From Nitrosarchaeum sp. (GTDB lineage Archaea; Thermoproteota; Nitrososphaeria; Nitrososphaerales; Nitrosopumilaceae), in the NCBI GenBank assembly GCA_021414365.1, contig JAIOOR010000008.1:88738-152737 (forward strand): 64,000 nucleotides of DNA, read 5' to 3'. Positions 17,484 through 26,164 of the stretch are shown piece by piece. The position numbers and the translations under genes are program-made. The first letter of the stretch is position 1; the number at the start of each line of letters is the position of its first letter. The notes below the pieces were generated by a model. That model did no database searches. It worked only from the letters and a program-made list of their open reading frames with translations, and had not been told where the DNA came from.

Positions 17484-18869
17484 TTAATTAGAAATTAAAT
17501 TTCTTGAAAATCTATTTCGTGATGCTAAAACAACTACAAATAATGTAGAAAATAAGATCATAGCTGCAATTGTACCAAATTCAGGAGCAACAACAATACC
17601 AAAATCAGTTTCTTGACCTGAATTTTTGATATTTTCAAATCTAATAATTGTAGGACCTGTTTGATCTTTTGTAAATGTATATTTTTCAAATTCACCACCT
17701 ACTTGTGCTGTACCTGTTGTTTTGTGAATTTCCTTACCGTTTTGTATTATTACAAAAGTATAATCTGAGTTACGTATTGGTTCCCCAGTTTTACCATCTC
17801 TAATTGTAAAAACAAAAAGAGTTTCTTGATCAGGAGTAATTTTTATTGGATCCCAAGAAAGATTTACTTGGTAATCTTCACTTTTTGTAAATGAAGTTAA
17901 TGGAAATTCTGCATTTTCAGATTCAGAAAGAGTAAAAACAATTGTTTTAGGTAATGGATTTCCAGATTTTTGTAGTTGATTCTTTATGAATCTTAGATGA
18001 TCCTGTAATAATACAAAATGTACTATTCTATCATTCTCATCAGAATAATCATCAATTGTTACTGATGATTTAAACAGATCAATTCCATTTACTTTACCTG
18101 TATAACTTGGTGATAGAAATTCAGAAAAATTCTTAGGAAAATGTATTTCTTCATGCACTACCGGAATATGAGACATTTGTTTTTCACTCCAATCAAAAGG
18201 CATTTCAAATGTTATTTGCTTGGTAATAGGATCATACTCAAAATTAGAGACATTATCAAAATATGATTTTATTTTAAACTGAATGTCTTGATTTTGGGTA
18301 TCTTTTTGTGAAAATTCAGTGGTATCTGCAATACTTACATCTGCATTATAGACTCCTGAATTTTCAATTATGTTTGTTGGTTCATCAATTGTTCTTACCT
18401 CAATTTCAAAATTGTATAATCCACCGGAACTGAAAATAGGGCCAGAAATCGTTATTGGATCAGATTCTGTTCCATGCCATGCACCTAATAAAGAATCTTG
18501 TTGACCATGAATTGTAATTTCACTTGCTTGTGTTGGATTTACTTTGATTGGAAGAACACCGTCAGGAGTAAAAAAATAATTTCTGAATATCATTTTATTT
18601 TCATGAAATAAACCAATCAAAAAGGTCACATTTTTTGCATGTTGTTTTGTATCTTTCTCAGTTGCGGTAATAGTAATTTGTTTTTCACCAGTTTGCTCAA
18701 AAGACATTGGAAGTTCAACTGAAATTGAAATTTTTTTTCCTTGAACATCCACTGAGGAAATTGTATCAATTCCTAATCCATGTCCATAAACACTAGATAC
18801 TGGAATTATCAAAGATAATGCCATTGCAAATAACATATATTTTGATAATGACAATAGTGTTATTGACAT
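17484..18869 (-). CDS. Exported beta-rich protein with PEFG C-terminal sorting signal
   Basis: A 461-aa paralogue of the proteins at 4806 and 6955: signal peptide to SSVYGHGLGIDT, FEMPFDWSE and VVHEEIHFPKNF motifs near residues 225-250. Instead of WIK-WW repeats it ends in VVAPEFGTIAAMIL plus a basic tail, the PEFG sorting signal of thaumarchaeal surface proteins. The same body thus occurs with two different C-terminal modules. The function is unknown; an envelope role is inferred. It ends 3 bp from the convergent regulator gene. Confidence 0.82.
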   Translation of the reverse strand: MSITLLSLSKYMLFAMALSLIIPVSSVYGHGLGIDTISSVDVQGKKISISVELPMSFEQTGEKQITITATEKDTKQHAKNVTFLIGLFHENKMIFRNYFFTPDGVLPIKVNPTQASEITIHGQQDSLLGAWHGTESDPITISGPIFSSGGLYNFEIEVRTIDEPTNIIENSGVYNADVSIADTTEFSQKDTQNQDIQFKIKSYFDNVSNFEYDPITKQITFEMPFDWSEKQMSHIPVVHEEIHFPKNFSEFLSPSYTGKVNGIDLFKSSVTIDDYSDENDRIVHFVLLQDHLRFIKNQLQKSGNPLPKTIVFTLSESENAEFPLTSFTKSEDYQVNLSWDPIKITPDQETLFVFTIRDGKTGEPIRNSDYTFVIIQNGKEIHKTTGTAQVGGEFEKYTFTKDQTGPTIIRFENIKNSGQETDFGIVVAPEFGTIAAMILFSTLFVVVLASRNRFSRNLISN

Positions 18870-18879
18870 GTTGTGACTA

Positions 18880-19587
18880 TTATACTGTCAACAATTCTTT
18901 GACTTTTTGAATTAAATCATCCATGGTGTTAGCCTCAAGTATTGGTTGTAATTCATTTGGATCTTTTGCTCCAAGTGCAGATAAAGAATAAACAAAATCA
19001 ATTGTAGGTGTATCTGTAATGAGATAGTATTTTTCTAATACATGATCTAATGCATGAGATTCAACAATTTGCGGTAATGCTTGTTTGATAATTTTATTTT
19101 TCCACATCTCTACGAGTTTTTCCCATTGATCTAATGGTACATTTTCATCAATTTCTGGAATAAATTTAACTTCAGCACGGATGTACATTTTTTCTTCAGT
19201 TCCTAATTTTTCATGTAATTCAGAGATTTTTTGATGGCCTTGTACAGTGTATGGATCATAATTAGAAGGCTGAACAAGCGAAGGTGGGATTATTTTATGA
19301 ATTTTGAATTTATTTCGACCAACAGTCTCAATATGTAACTGCATTCCATCCAATTCAACATCTTTGCATTTGGTTATCTTTGCAATTGTGCCTATTAATT
19401 TTGGTGCAGTCCAACCACTAATCGAGTTATTTGCATCGATTAGGCACACTCCAAATTGACCATCACCTAACATACAATCATCAACTAATTGTTTGTAACG
19501 TGGTTCAAAAATTCTGAGTGGTAATTCTTGACGTGGAAACAACACCAAATCTAATGGAAAAATTGGCAGAATTTTTGTTTGTGTCAA
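18880..19587 (-). CDS. Lon N-terminal (LON substrate-binding) domain protein
   Basis: A 235-aa soluble protein starting MTQTKILPIFPLDLVLFPRQ..LRIFEPRYKQLVDDC. The IFPL..VLFP and IFEPRY motifs are the hallmark of the LON/PUA-like substrate-binding domain. No AAA or protease domain is attached, as in many stand-alone prokaryotic members. A role in recognising substrates for proteolysis is suggested by the family name but is not proven for such proteins. It lies downstream of pyrB in the same direction with a 75-bp gap. Confidence 0.9.
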   Translation of the reverse strand: MTQTKILPIFPLDLVLFPRQELPLRIFEPRYKQLVDDCMLGDGQFGVCLIDANNSISGWTAPKLIGTIAKITKCKDVELDGMQLHIETVGRNKFKIHKIIPPSLVQPSNYDPYTVQGHQKISELHEKLGTEEKMYIRAEVKFIPEIDENVPLDQWEKLVEMWKNKIIKQALPQIVESHALDHVLEKYYLITDTPTIDFVYSLSALGAKDPNELQPILEANTMDDLIQKVKELLTV

Positions 19588-19662
19588 ACTATTGTTATTG
19601 ATTATGTCACTAGATATATGGAATACGCAATGAATTTTAGTTAAAGATTAGATTTTAAAAAT

Positions 19663-20592
19663 TTAAAATCCATTTTCATTGAGAATTAATCCCAATAGTG
19701 CAGCTCGTGTATGTTTACCATATTCAGCCTGCTCAAAATATTTTGCATTTTTTGTATTATCTACATCAGTTGAAATTTCATCAAGTCTAGGTAACGGATG
19801 TAAGATAATTGAATCGTCTTTCATTTTTTGCAATAAATCTAATCCTACAATATAACTTCCTTTTACCTTAAGATATTCTTCTTCATCAGGAAACCTTTCT
19901 TTTTGTATTCGTGTTACATAAAGAACATCAAGATCATCAATGTATTCTTCAATGTTAGTAGATTCAGTAAAAGATAATCGCTTTTTTATTTCATATACAG
20001 AATCAGATCTAATTCTTAATGATTCGGGGGAGATTAAATGTACATCAACATCGTAATTTCCAAGACCGTATAAAAGAGAATAAACTGTTCGTCCGTATTT
20101 TAGATCACCTATAATTCCTATTTTTAGACCGTCAATCTTTTTCTTTTCTTTTCTTATTGTAAACAAATCTTGTATTGCTTGTGTTGGATGCTCTTCTGTT
20201 CCACTTCCAGCATTGATAACTGGTTTTGAAGAAACTTCAGCTGCAAATCTACTAGAACCATCAAGCGGATGTCGTAATACAAGTAAATCAGAATAATTTG
20301 ACATTATTCTTACAGTATCTGCAAGACTCTCCCCTTTTTTTGTGGATGATGATGAGATCTCAGAGATTCCTAATGAATTTCCTCCTACTGAAGCCATAGC
20401 AGCATCAAAGCTAAGACGAGTTCTTGTGCTAGGCTCATAAAAGAGATAGCCCAACGTCTTTCCTTTACAAATCTCCCTTCTATCAATTGGGTTAAGCTTC
20501 ATTATTTTATCAGTTGATGCAAAGATTTGCTCAAGTTGGGTCTTGTTAAAATCCTTTATAGAAATAATATCTTTTTGATAGAATTCGTTCAT
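19663..20592 (-). CDS. pyrB: Aspartate carbamoyltransferase catalytic chain
   Basis: A 309-aa enzyme of pyrimidine synthesis, joining carbamoyl phosphate and aspartate. The carbamoyl-phosphate motif STRTR is at residues 55-59, HPTQA at 135-139, and LHPLPRLDEI near 261 contributes to the active site. Length is normal. It is divergent from pyrI, with which it forms the allosteric holoenzyme; this head-to-head order differs from the usual pyrBI operon. A TATA-like TTGTATAG about 27 bp before its ATG fits a leaderless transcript. Confidence 0.97.
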   Translation of the reverse strand: MNEFYQKDIISIKDFNKTQLEQIFASTDKIMKLNPIDRREICKGKTLGYLFYEPSTRTRLSFDAAMASVGGNSLGISEISSSSTKKGESLADTVRIMSNYSDLLVLRHPLDGSSRFAAEVSSKPVINAGSGTEEHPTQAIQDLFTIRKEKKKIDGLKIGIIGDLKYGRTVYSLLYGLGNYDVDVHLISPESLRIRSDSVYEIKKRLSFTESTNIEEYIDDLDVLYVTRIQKERFPDEEEYLKVKGSYIVGLDLLQKMKDDSIILHPLPRLDEISTDVDNTKNAKYFEQAEYGKHTRAALLGLILNENGF

Positions 20593-20601
20593 TCTTTCAA
20601 T

Positions 20602-20626
20602 GATATATACAGGTGACTATACAAAG
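20602..20626. promoter_or_regulatory. Overlapping divergent pyrB/pyrI promoters
   Basis: ATATATA at 20603-20609 lies about 28 bp before the pyrI ATG at 20634, and a TATA-like box on the other strand near 20618-20625 lies about 27 bp before the pyrB ATG. Both fit leaderless archaeal transcription, and the two boxes sit within one 25-bp stretch, so the promoters may compete. Confidence 0.5.
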
Positions 20627-20633
20627 TATTCTG

Positions 20634-21095
20634 ATGCAAGAGTCCGAACTTATGGTTCGACGAATAAAAGAAGGTACTGTGTTGGACCACATTGATGAGG
20701 GAAAGGGTCTCCAGGTTCTAAATGCTTTAAGAATTGATGGCAAGGACGGTAGTCTGATAACTATAGCTCTTAACGTACCTAGTGGAAAATTTAAGAAAAA
20801 AGACATCATAAAAGTAGAGAATAAATTTCTAAAAGACGATGATACAAACAAGCTAGCAGTAATTGCTCCAAAGGCAACAATTAACATTATCAAAGACTAC
20901 AAACTAATTGAAAAGAGAAGAGTTTCACTTCCAAATGAAATTGACAGAATTTTTCGTTGTTCGAATCCAGATTGTATCACAAACAGCACTGAACATATTG
21001 AATCAGTAATGGATGTAATTGATAAAGAAGGAAGAGTACTCAAATGCAGATATTGTGCTAGAGTATTAGATGTTAACAAATTAAAATATAATTAA
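20634..21095 (+). CDS. pyrI: Aspartate carbamoyltransferase regulatory chain
   Basis: A 153-aa protein: an N-terminal nucleotide-binding domain (VRRIKEGTVLDHIDEGKGLQ) and a C-terminal zinc domain with four Cys, CSNPDCITNS and CRYCARVL, that contacts PyrB. It binds nucleotides to control pyrimidine synthesis. An upstream ATG at 20613 would lie on top of the promoter; the ATG at 20634 lies 28 bp after a TATA box and is preferred, while an ATG at 20652 is also possible. Confidence 0.95.
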   Translation: MQESELMVRRIKEGTVLDHIDEGKGLQVLNALRIDGKDGSLITIALNVPSGKFKKKDIIKVENKFLKDDDTNKLAVIAPKATINIIKDYKLIEKRRVSLPNEIDRIFRCSNPDCITNSTEHIESVMDVIDKEGRVLKCRYCARVLDVNKLKYN

Positions 21096-21126
21096 ATTAA
21101 AAATTTGAAAAATGTATCTTTATGGT

Positions 21127-21438
21127 TTATTGTCCTAGGATGATAAACATCATGACTATACCGTAGATAGCGATTGATTCAACCATACCTATGAAAATGA
21201 ATACTTTGGATTGTAATGCTGGGTTCTCACTAATTACTGCAAGACCGGCTGCACCTACTTGACCCAAACCTACACCAGCGCCACCTGCAGCCAAACCAAA
21301 GGCTAAACCAGCACCGATTAGTTTTGAACCATCACTTGTACTACCACTTGAACTCTCTTGAGCATATGCAACATCGGTTACACCTGCAATTAGAAATGTA
21401 ATTGCTGCTGCAGATAATAATAAAATGAGAGATTTCAT
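21127..21438 (-). CDS. atpK: A-type ATP synthase subunit K (proteolipid ring)
   Basis: A 103-aa protein with a signal-like N-terminus (MKSLILLLSAAAITFLIAGV..YAQ), then two helices rich in Gly and Ala. The second helix holds the ion-binding carboxylate in MVESIAIYG (Glu about 89). The cleavable-looking leader is unusual for the family but known in archaea. It follows the E-A-B-D-small ORF genes on the minus strand with a 50-bp gap (21439-21487), so it may be cotranscribed or have its own strong promoter, as expected for a ring present in many copies. Confidence 0.92.
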   Translation of the reverse strand: MKSLILLLSAAAITFLIAGVTDVAYAQESSSGSTSDGSKLIGAGLAFGLAAGGAGVGLGQVGAAGLAVISENPALQSKVFIFIGMVESIAIYGIVMMFIILGQ

Positions 21439-21487
21439 CTAAAATATTTCCTAATAATTCCATATTTAAATCATGATATACTATGAG

Positions 21488-21619
21488 TTAAATTTGATCT
21501 AAAGTTTTCTTCTTGAATGATACTAAATCATTTTTAATTGATTTAGCAAAATTTTCATGATCTTGTTCTAATACTTTCTTGGAATTTTCAATTAATTTTT
21601 TTATTTCTTCTTTTGCCAT
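21488..21619 (-). CDS. Small Lys-rich coiled-coil protein in the ATP synthase operon
   Basis: A 43-aa frame, MAKEEIKKLIENSKKVLEQD and on to KKKTLDQI. Its ATG overlaps the atpD stop (TAATG, sharing one base at 21619), a strong sign of coupled translation. The charge pattern predicts one amphipathic helix. It lies where peripheral-stalk or accessory genes occur in other ATP synthase operons, so an ATP synthase role is possible. It is much shorter than known H/G stalk subunits (about 100 aa). Confidence 0.6.
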   Translation of the reverse strand: MAKEEIKKLIENSKKVLEQDHENFAKSIKNDLVSFKKKTLDQI

Positions 21620-22251
21620 TATTTCCTACTTTCCATCTTTGCTTTCACTTTTTTTAACTTTGCGAATTCTTCTCTTTCTCTTTCTTCAAGAGTGGCAAGA
21701 ATGAATCTTATTTTTTGTTGATATTGTGGAATAATGACATTTTCTAATGCATTAAGTAGTTTTTGTGTTTTTTCAAGTGCTTTTGCAAGACTAAAAATGG
21801 AATTTTCGTATTCTGCAGCCTTGCAGATTTTTGGGAGTAATTCTTTGATTTGTTTTGCTGCTCTATCTATAGATGAATTAGTATCAGCAAATCCATATGG
21901 CATTGATTTTGTATCTTTTTCTCTCACTGTAAGGGCAGGAATTTTTACATCTACAACTCTTCTTGTATGGACATCAACTTCCATTACAGGTGGTGTGGAT
22001 TCTGCAACAGAATCTACGGTGTTTGTTCCTAATACCAGATATGCTTCATTAACAGATTTGTAAATATCTTGTAAAGGATCCCAAATTCCACCTCGGGCTT
22101 TAGATGCTTCTTCTATCATTTCTTCGATATTTTTTAAAAGAACTTTACGTTTATCGTCTAAAATTTTCTGAACCATTTTAGCGACTTGGCTAGATTTTTT
22201 ATATTTTAAGAGTTCAATTTTTGTTGCAGCGACATTCTGTCCAAATGACAT
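21619..22251 (-). CDS. atpD: A-type ATP synthase subunit D (central stalk)
   Basis: A 210-aa protein, largely long alpha-helices at both ends (KIELLKYKKSSQVAKMVQKIL near the start and LAKALEKTQKLLNALENVIIP, then REEFAKLKKVKAK near the end). This is the antiparallel coiled coil of the rotor stalk in A/V-ATPases. It starts 4 bp after atpB. Length matches the family. Confidence 0.93.
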   Translation of the reverse strand: MSFGQNVAATKIELLKYKKSSQVAKMVQKILDDKRKVLLKNIEEMIEEASKARGGIWDPLQDIYKSVNEAYLVLGTNTVDSVAESTPPVMEVDVHTRRVVDVKIPALTVREKDTKSMPYGFADTNSSIDRAAKQIKELLPKICKAAEYENSIFSLAKALEKTQKLLNALENVIIPQYQQKIRFILATLEEREREEFAKLKKVKAKMESRK

Positions 22252-22255
22252 GCTA

Positions 22256-23641
22256 CTAGTTTTCCTGATAATATTGATCTATGTATTTGTCTTTAATCTT
22301 AGTAATTTCATTCTTTGGAAGTTTTGAAACAATTTTCCATAACAAAGTAAGAGTTTCTTCGATAGTTCTGTTCTCATCAGTTGCTTGTGAAAGAAATTCT
22401 TTTTCAAATATATCACCCACATCCATGTATTTCAAATCAATTTCTGTTAATCCAGCTTTACCTACAATTCCAGCAAGTGCCCTTACCTCTTGTGCTCTAG
22501 AGTATGCATCATAAACTTGGTTTGATACCTCACCATGATCTACTCTTGTACTTCCTTCGCCAATTCCATCTTTCATTAATCTGCTAAGGCTCATCAAAAT
22601 ATTGATTGGTGGATAAACACCTTGTCTGAATAAATCTCTTCCAAGTACAACTTGCCCTTCAGTAATGTATCCGGTAAGATCAGGAATTGGATGTGTGATA
22701 TCATCAGATGGCATTGATAGAATTGGAACTTGAGTAACACTTCCTTTTCTTCCATTTAATTTTCCTGCTCTTTCATAAATTGTTGAAAGATCAGTGTAAA
22801 GGTAACCAGGATATCCTTTTCTTCCTGGAACTTCTTCTCTTGCAGCACTAATTTCTCTTAATGCTTCTGCATAATTTGTCATATCAGTTAGTATTACAAG
22901 AACGTGCATTCCAAGATCAAATGCCAAGTATTCTGCAACAGTTAATGCTACACGCGGAGTGATAATTCTTTCAATTGCAGGATCATCTGCCGTATTTAGA
23001 AACAATACACTTCTTTTTAATGCGCCTGATTCTTCAAGACTTCTTCTGAAATATTCTGCCTCACTATATTGCACACCTATTGCTGCAAATACTACCGCAA
23101 AGTCATCTTTTGTTCCAACAACACTTGCTTGTCTTGCAATCTGCGCTGCGAGAATGTTATGAGACATACCAGAGCCAGAAAATATTGGTAGTTTCTGTCC
23201 TCTTACTAGTGTAATCATTCCATCTATTACAGAAACGCCGGTTTGAATGAAGTCTTTTGGATATTCACGTTGTTCTGGATTCATTGGTTCTCCGTTAATA
23301 TCAATAAATTTATCAGCAATTGGATCTGGTAATCCATCTTTTGGTCTACCTAATCCATCAAATACTCTACCAAGTACTTCTTTTGATACTGGCATTTCCA
23401 TGAGTTTTCCTACAAATTTTGCACTAGTACCAGAGATAGATAATCCAGTGGTTCCCTCAAATACCTGAACAATTGCTTTGCCGTTTCCAACTTCAAGAAC
23501 TTTGCCTAGTCTTCTTTCTCCTTCTTTAGTTTCAATTTCTACAAGTTCATCAAATGCTGCATTCTCAACATCATCAACAACTACTAATGGACCTTTGATT
23601 TCTGCAATCTTGCTGTACTGAACTCCACCTTCAGCTGTCAA
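22256..23641 (-). CDS. atpB: A-type ATP synthase subunit B
   Basis: A 461-aa non-catalytic nucleotide-binding subunit. It has the family features [12 protein letters not shown] and [13 protein letters not shown], and lacks a true Walker A, with SGSGMSHN in its place (near residue 152), as normal for B subunits. It overlaps atpA by 4 bp (ATGA), so translation is coupled. It alternates with subunit A in the catalytic head. Confidence 0.96.
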   Translation of the reverse strand: MTAEGGVQYSKIAEIKGPLVVVDDVENAAFDELVEIETKEGERRLGKVLEVGNGKAIVQVFEGTTGLSISGTSAKFVGKLMEMPVSKEVLGRVFDGLGRPKDGLPDPIADKFIDINGEPMNPEQREYPKDFIQTGVSVIDGMITLVRGQKLPIFSGSGMSHNILAAQIARQASVVGTKDDFAVVFAAIGVQYSEAEYFRRSLEESGALKRSVLFLNTADDPAIERIITPRVALTVAEYLAFDLGMHVLVILTDMTNYAEALREISAAREEVPGRKGYPGYLYTDLSTIYERAGKLNGRKGSVTQVPILSMPSDDITHPIPDLTGYITEGQVVLGRDLFRQGVYPPINILMSLSRLMKDGIGEGSTRVDHGEVSNQVYDAYSRAQEVRALAGIVGKAGLTEIDLKYMDVGDIFEKEFLSQATDENRTIEETLTLLWKIVSKLPKNEITKIKDKYIDQYYQEN

Positions 23642-25416
23642 TTTGAAACTTTAACTCCTATTATAGATTTGAATTGTTCTTTCATGTCAATATCTAATTG
23701 ATCTAGTTTTGGTATTTCACTATCTTTGATATCCATTCTTGCTTTGAGTAGTAATGTAACAATAGGTAATGCACGAATATCAGATAATGATGCGCCTTCT
23801 TTTAGTGCATGTTGACCTCTTCTGTAGAATTCAACTAGCAATTTTAGTAATTTGTATTGTTTTTGTGGACTGCAATAAGTATCGACGTCATCAAATGAAT
23901 TTTGTTGTAATAGACCGATTTTTACCATTCTTGCAACTTCGAGAATTAATTTTTCTTCATCAGGTAATGCTTCTGGACCTAAAAGTCGGACAATTTCTTT
24001 TAGTGTGTCTTCTCTTTGTAAAACACCATAAGCTTCACTTCTAAGAGATAACCAATCACTGTTGATATTTTCAGTCCACCATTTTGCAATATCACCAAGA
24101 TAACCAGAATAGCTATTCATCCAGTTAATTGATGGATAATGTCTAGAGTAAGCAAGTTTAGCATCTAATGCCCAAAACGTTTTGATAAATCTCATTGTAT
24201 GAGTTGTTACTGGTTCAGTAAAGTCTCCACCTGAAGGTGAAACTGCGCCAACCAAAGTAACTGAGCCGTCACGGTCAGGACTTCCAACAGCTCTAACACG
24301 ACCAGCTCTTTCATAAAATTCTGCTAATCTTGATGCAAGATATGATGGATAACCTTCTTCTGCTGGCATCTCTTCTAATCTTCCACTCATTTCTCTGAGG
24401 GATTCTGCCCATCTACTAGTAGAATCAGCTACAAGTACAACATCATAACCCATGTCTCTATAATATTCAGCAATTGTCACACCAGTGTAGATACTTGCTT
24501 CTCTAGCAGCTACTGGCATATTACTAGTATTTGCAACTAAAACTGTTCTATCCATAAGTGGTTTGCCACTACGTGGATCTTTAAGATGTGGGAATTCAAC
24601 TAGTACCTCAGTCATTTCGTTTCCTCTTTCACCACATCCAATGTATACTACAACTTGTGAATCAGCCCATTTTGCAATTTGGTGGAGAGTAACTGTTTTT
24701 CCAGTTCCAAATGCACCTGGAATAGAACCGGTACCACCTTTTGCAATTGGAAAAAATGTGTCAATAACACGTTGTCCTGTTAGAAGTGGAACTGTTGGAT
24801 CATATCTGTTTTGATATGGGCGTGGTTTTCTTACAGGCCATCTATGATACATTTTAAGAGGAGTTTTTTGTCCGTCCTTTTCAGCAGTAGCTAATACAGT
24901 CTCTAAATTATAATCTCCTTCACTTACAATATTTGAAATCTTTCCACCAGGATGATCAGGTGGTACCATAATAGAGTGAACAATAAGATCAGTCTCTTGA
25001 ACAGTTCCAAGAACATTTCCTGGACCAACATCATCACCATTACTAATAGATGGTACAAAATGATATTTTTTCTCCATATCTACAGGAGTTGTTGTGATAC
25101 CTCTTCCAATAAATGAGCCAGAAACTTTAGATAATTCTTTTAACGGTCTTTGAATTCCATCATAAATTTGTCCAATAATACCCGGACCTAATAAAACACT
25201 TAGTGGGTTTCCTGTACCAACTACTGGTTCGCCTGGTTTTAATCCACTTGTGGATTCATAAACTTGAATAAATGCAACATCGCCAGTTAGACGAATAACT
25301 TCACCAACTAATTTTGAATTTCCAACAACTACTGTCTCATACATTTTTGCGTCAGACATTCCATCAGCCCTAACAGCTGGACCGCTTACCCAAACAATTC
25401 TACCTTTAGCTGCCAT
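23638..25416 (-). CDS. atpA: A-type ATP synthase catalytic subunit A
   Basis: A 592-aa protein with Walker A GAFGTGKT at residues 234-241, the archaeal non-homologous insert before it, GERGNEM near 263 and the [14 protein letters not shown] motif. It is the site of ATP formation in the archaeal ATP synthase. It follows atpE directly (1 bp gap). The length is normal, with no sign of an intein. Confidence 0.97.
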   Translation of the reverse strand: MAAKGRIVWVSGPAVRADGMSDAKMYETVVVGNSKLVGEVIRLTGDVAFIQVYESTSGLKPGEPVVGTGNPLSVLLGPGIIGQIYDGIQRPLKELSKVSGSFIGRGITTTPVDMEKKYHFVPSISNGDDVGPGNVLGTVQETDLIVHSIMVPPDHPGGKISNIVSEGDYNLETVLATAEKDGQKTPLKMYHRWPVRKPRPYQNRYDPTVPLLTGQRVIDTFFPIAKGGTGSIPGAFGTGKTVTLHQIAKWADSQVVVYIGCGERGNEMTEVLVEFPHLKDPRSGKPLMDRTVLVANTSNMPVAAREASIYTGVTIAEYYRDMGYDVVLVADSTSRWAESLREMSGRLEEMPAEEGYPSYLASRLAEFYERAGRVRAVGSPDRDGSVTLVGAVSPSGGDFTEPVTTHTMRFIKTFWALDAKLAYSRHYPSINWMNSYSGYLGDIAKWWTENINSDWLSLRSEAYGVLQREDTLKEIVRLLGPEALPDEEKLILEVARMVKIGLLQQNSFDDVDTYCSPQKQYKLLKLLVEFYRRGQHALKEGASLSDIRALPIVTLLLKARMDIKDSEIPKLDQLDIDMKEQFKSIIGVKVSN

Positions 25417-25417
25417 A

Positions 25418-26014
25418 CTAATTACCTACTCCGAATTTTGTTGCAATTTCTTTCCTTATTAAAGGCTTCAAACGTTGAATTCTTGCATCAAGAGTATTAT
25501 CAAATTTCATTGCACCATCTTTTGATTTTACTACAATACCACCAATACAAGTAATTGGTTCAGAAGATAATTCTGCATCAGGATATTTTGATAATGCGGA
25601 TTGGACAAGATCTTTATCTTTAGAATTTGTACTTATGATAACTTTGGTTGTTCCCAAAATTTTAGTGGATTCATCCAATAGATTTTTTATCAGATTAGCA
25701 TAATCCGCATTACGTTCTACATTTGAAATTTTATCCAAAGCAGTTGTAAAGACTTGGTCTATTGATTTTTCTAACAATAAAAGTTGGCTATTTCTAGCCT
25801 CAAGATCAGAGCTTCCAATAATCTGTTTTTCGATCTTCACTGCTTCTTTTTTACTATCTGAAATAATCTTATCGTATTCTTGTTCAAGTTTAGGAGTCGA
25901 ATCATCCAGTGTGTGTTTAGTATTAGAAAATGAATTTTCAAGGTCTAAAAGAATTCCTTTCTCTGTTTTTTCTAAAATTTTGTCAATAGATTTAGTCAAT
26001 AAAGAATTATCCAA
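25418..26014 (-). CDS. atpE: A-type ATP synthase subunit E (peripheral stalk)
   Basis: A 198-aa protein: the N-terminal half is a long charged helix ([16 protein letters not shown] through [11 protein letters not shown]). The C-terminal half is a mixed domain with [21 protein letters not shown], as in archaeal E subunits. It is the first gene of the E-A-B-D operon. The 150-bp gap to the divergent atpI gene (26015-26164) holds only promoter-like sequence. Confidence 0.9.
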   Translation of the reverse strand: MDNSLLTKSIDKILEKTEKGILLDLENSFSNTKHTLDDSTPKLEQEYDKIISDSKKEAVKIEKQIIGSSDLEARNSQLLLLEKSIDQVFTTALDKISNVERNADYANLIKNLLDESTKILGTTKVIISTNSKDKDLVQSALSKYPDAELSSEPITCIGGIVVKSKDGAMKFDNTLDARIQRLKPLIRKEIATKFGVGN

Positions 26015-26164
26015 TATTAGGCGTAAAATAATTATGAATTTGAATGTTTTGGAGTTAATAAAAAAAATTTTAATTTTAACCCTAACTGATGGTTTCAGTA
26101 ATTTATGACTTATTTTGGAATTACCAACACTGATGTAGAAAGATATTAAAATGTACTAACAATC

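Noticed and set aside
20955..20975. GTTCGAATCC, like a tRNA T-arm
   Set aside because: It lies inside the pyrI coding sequence and has no acceptor or anticodon stem around it.
23769..24044. Frames antisense to atpA and atpB
   Set aside because: They mirror well-conserved ATP synthase codons and have no independent support.
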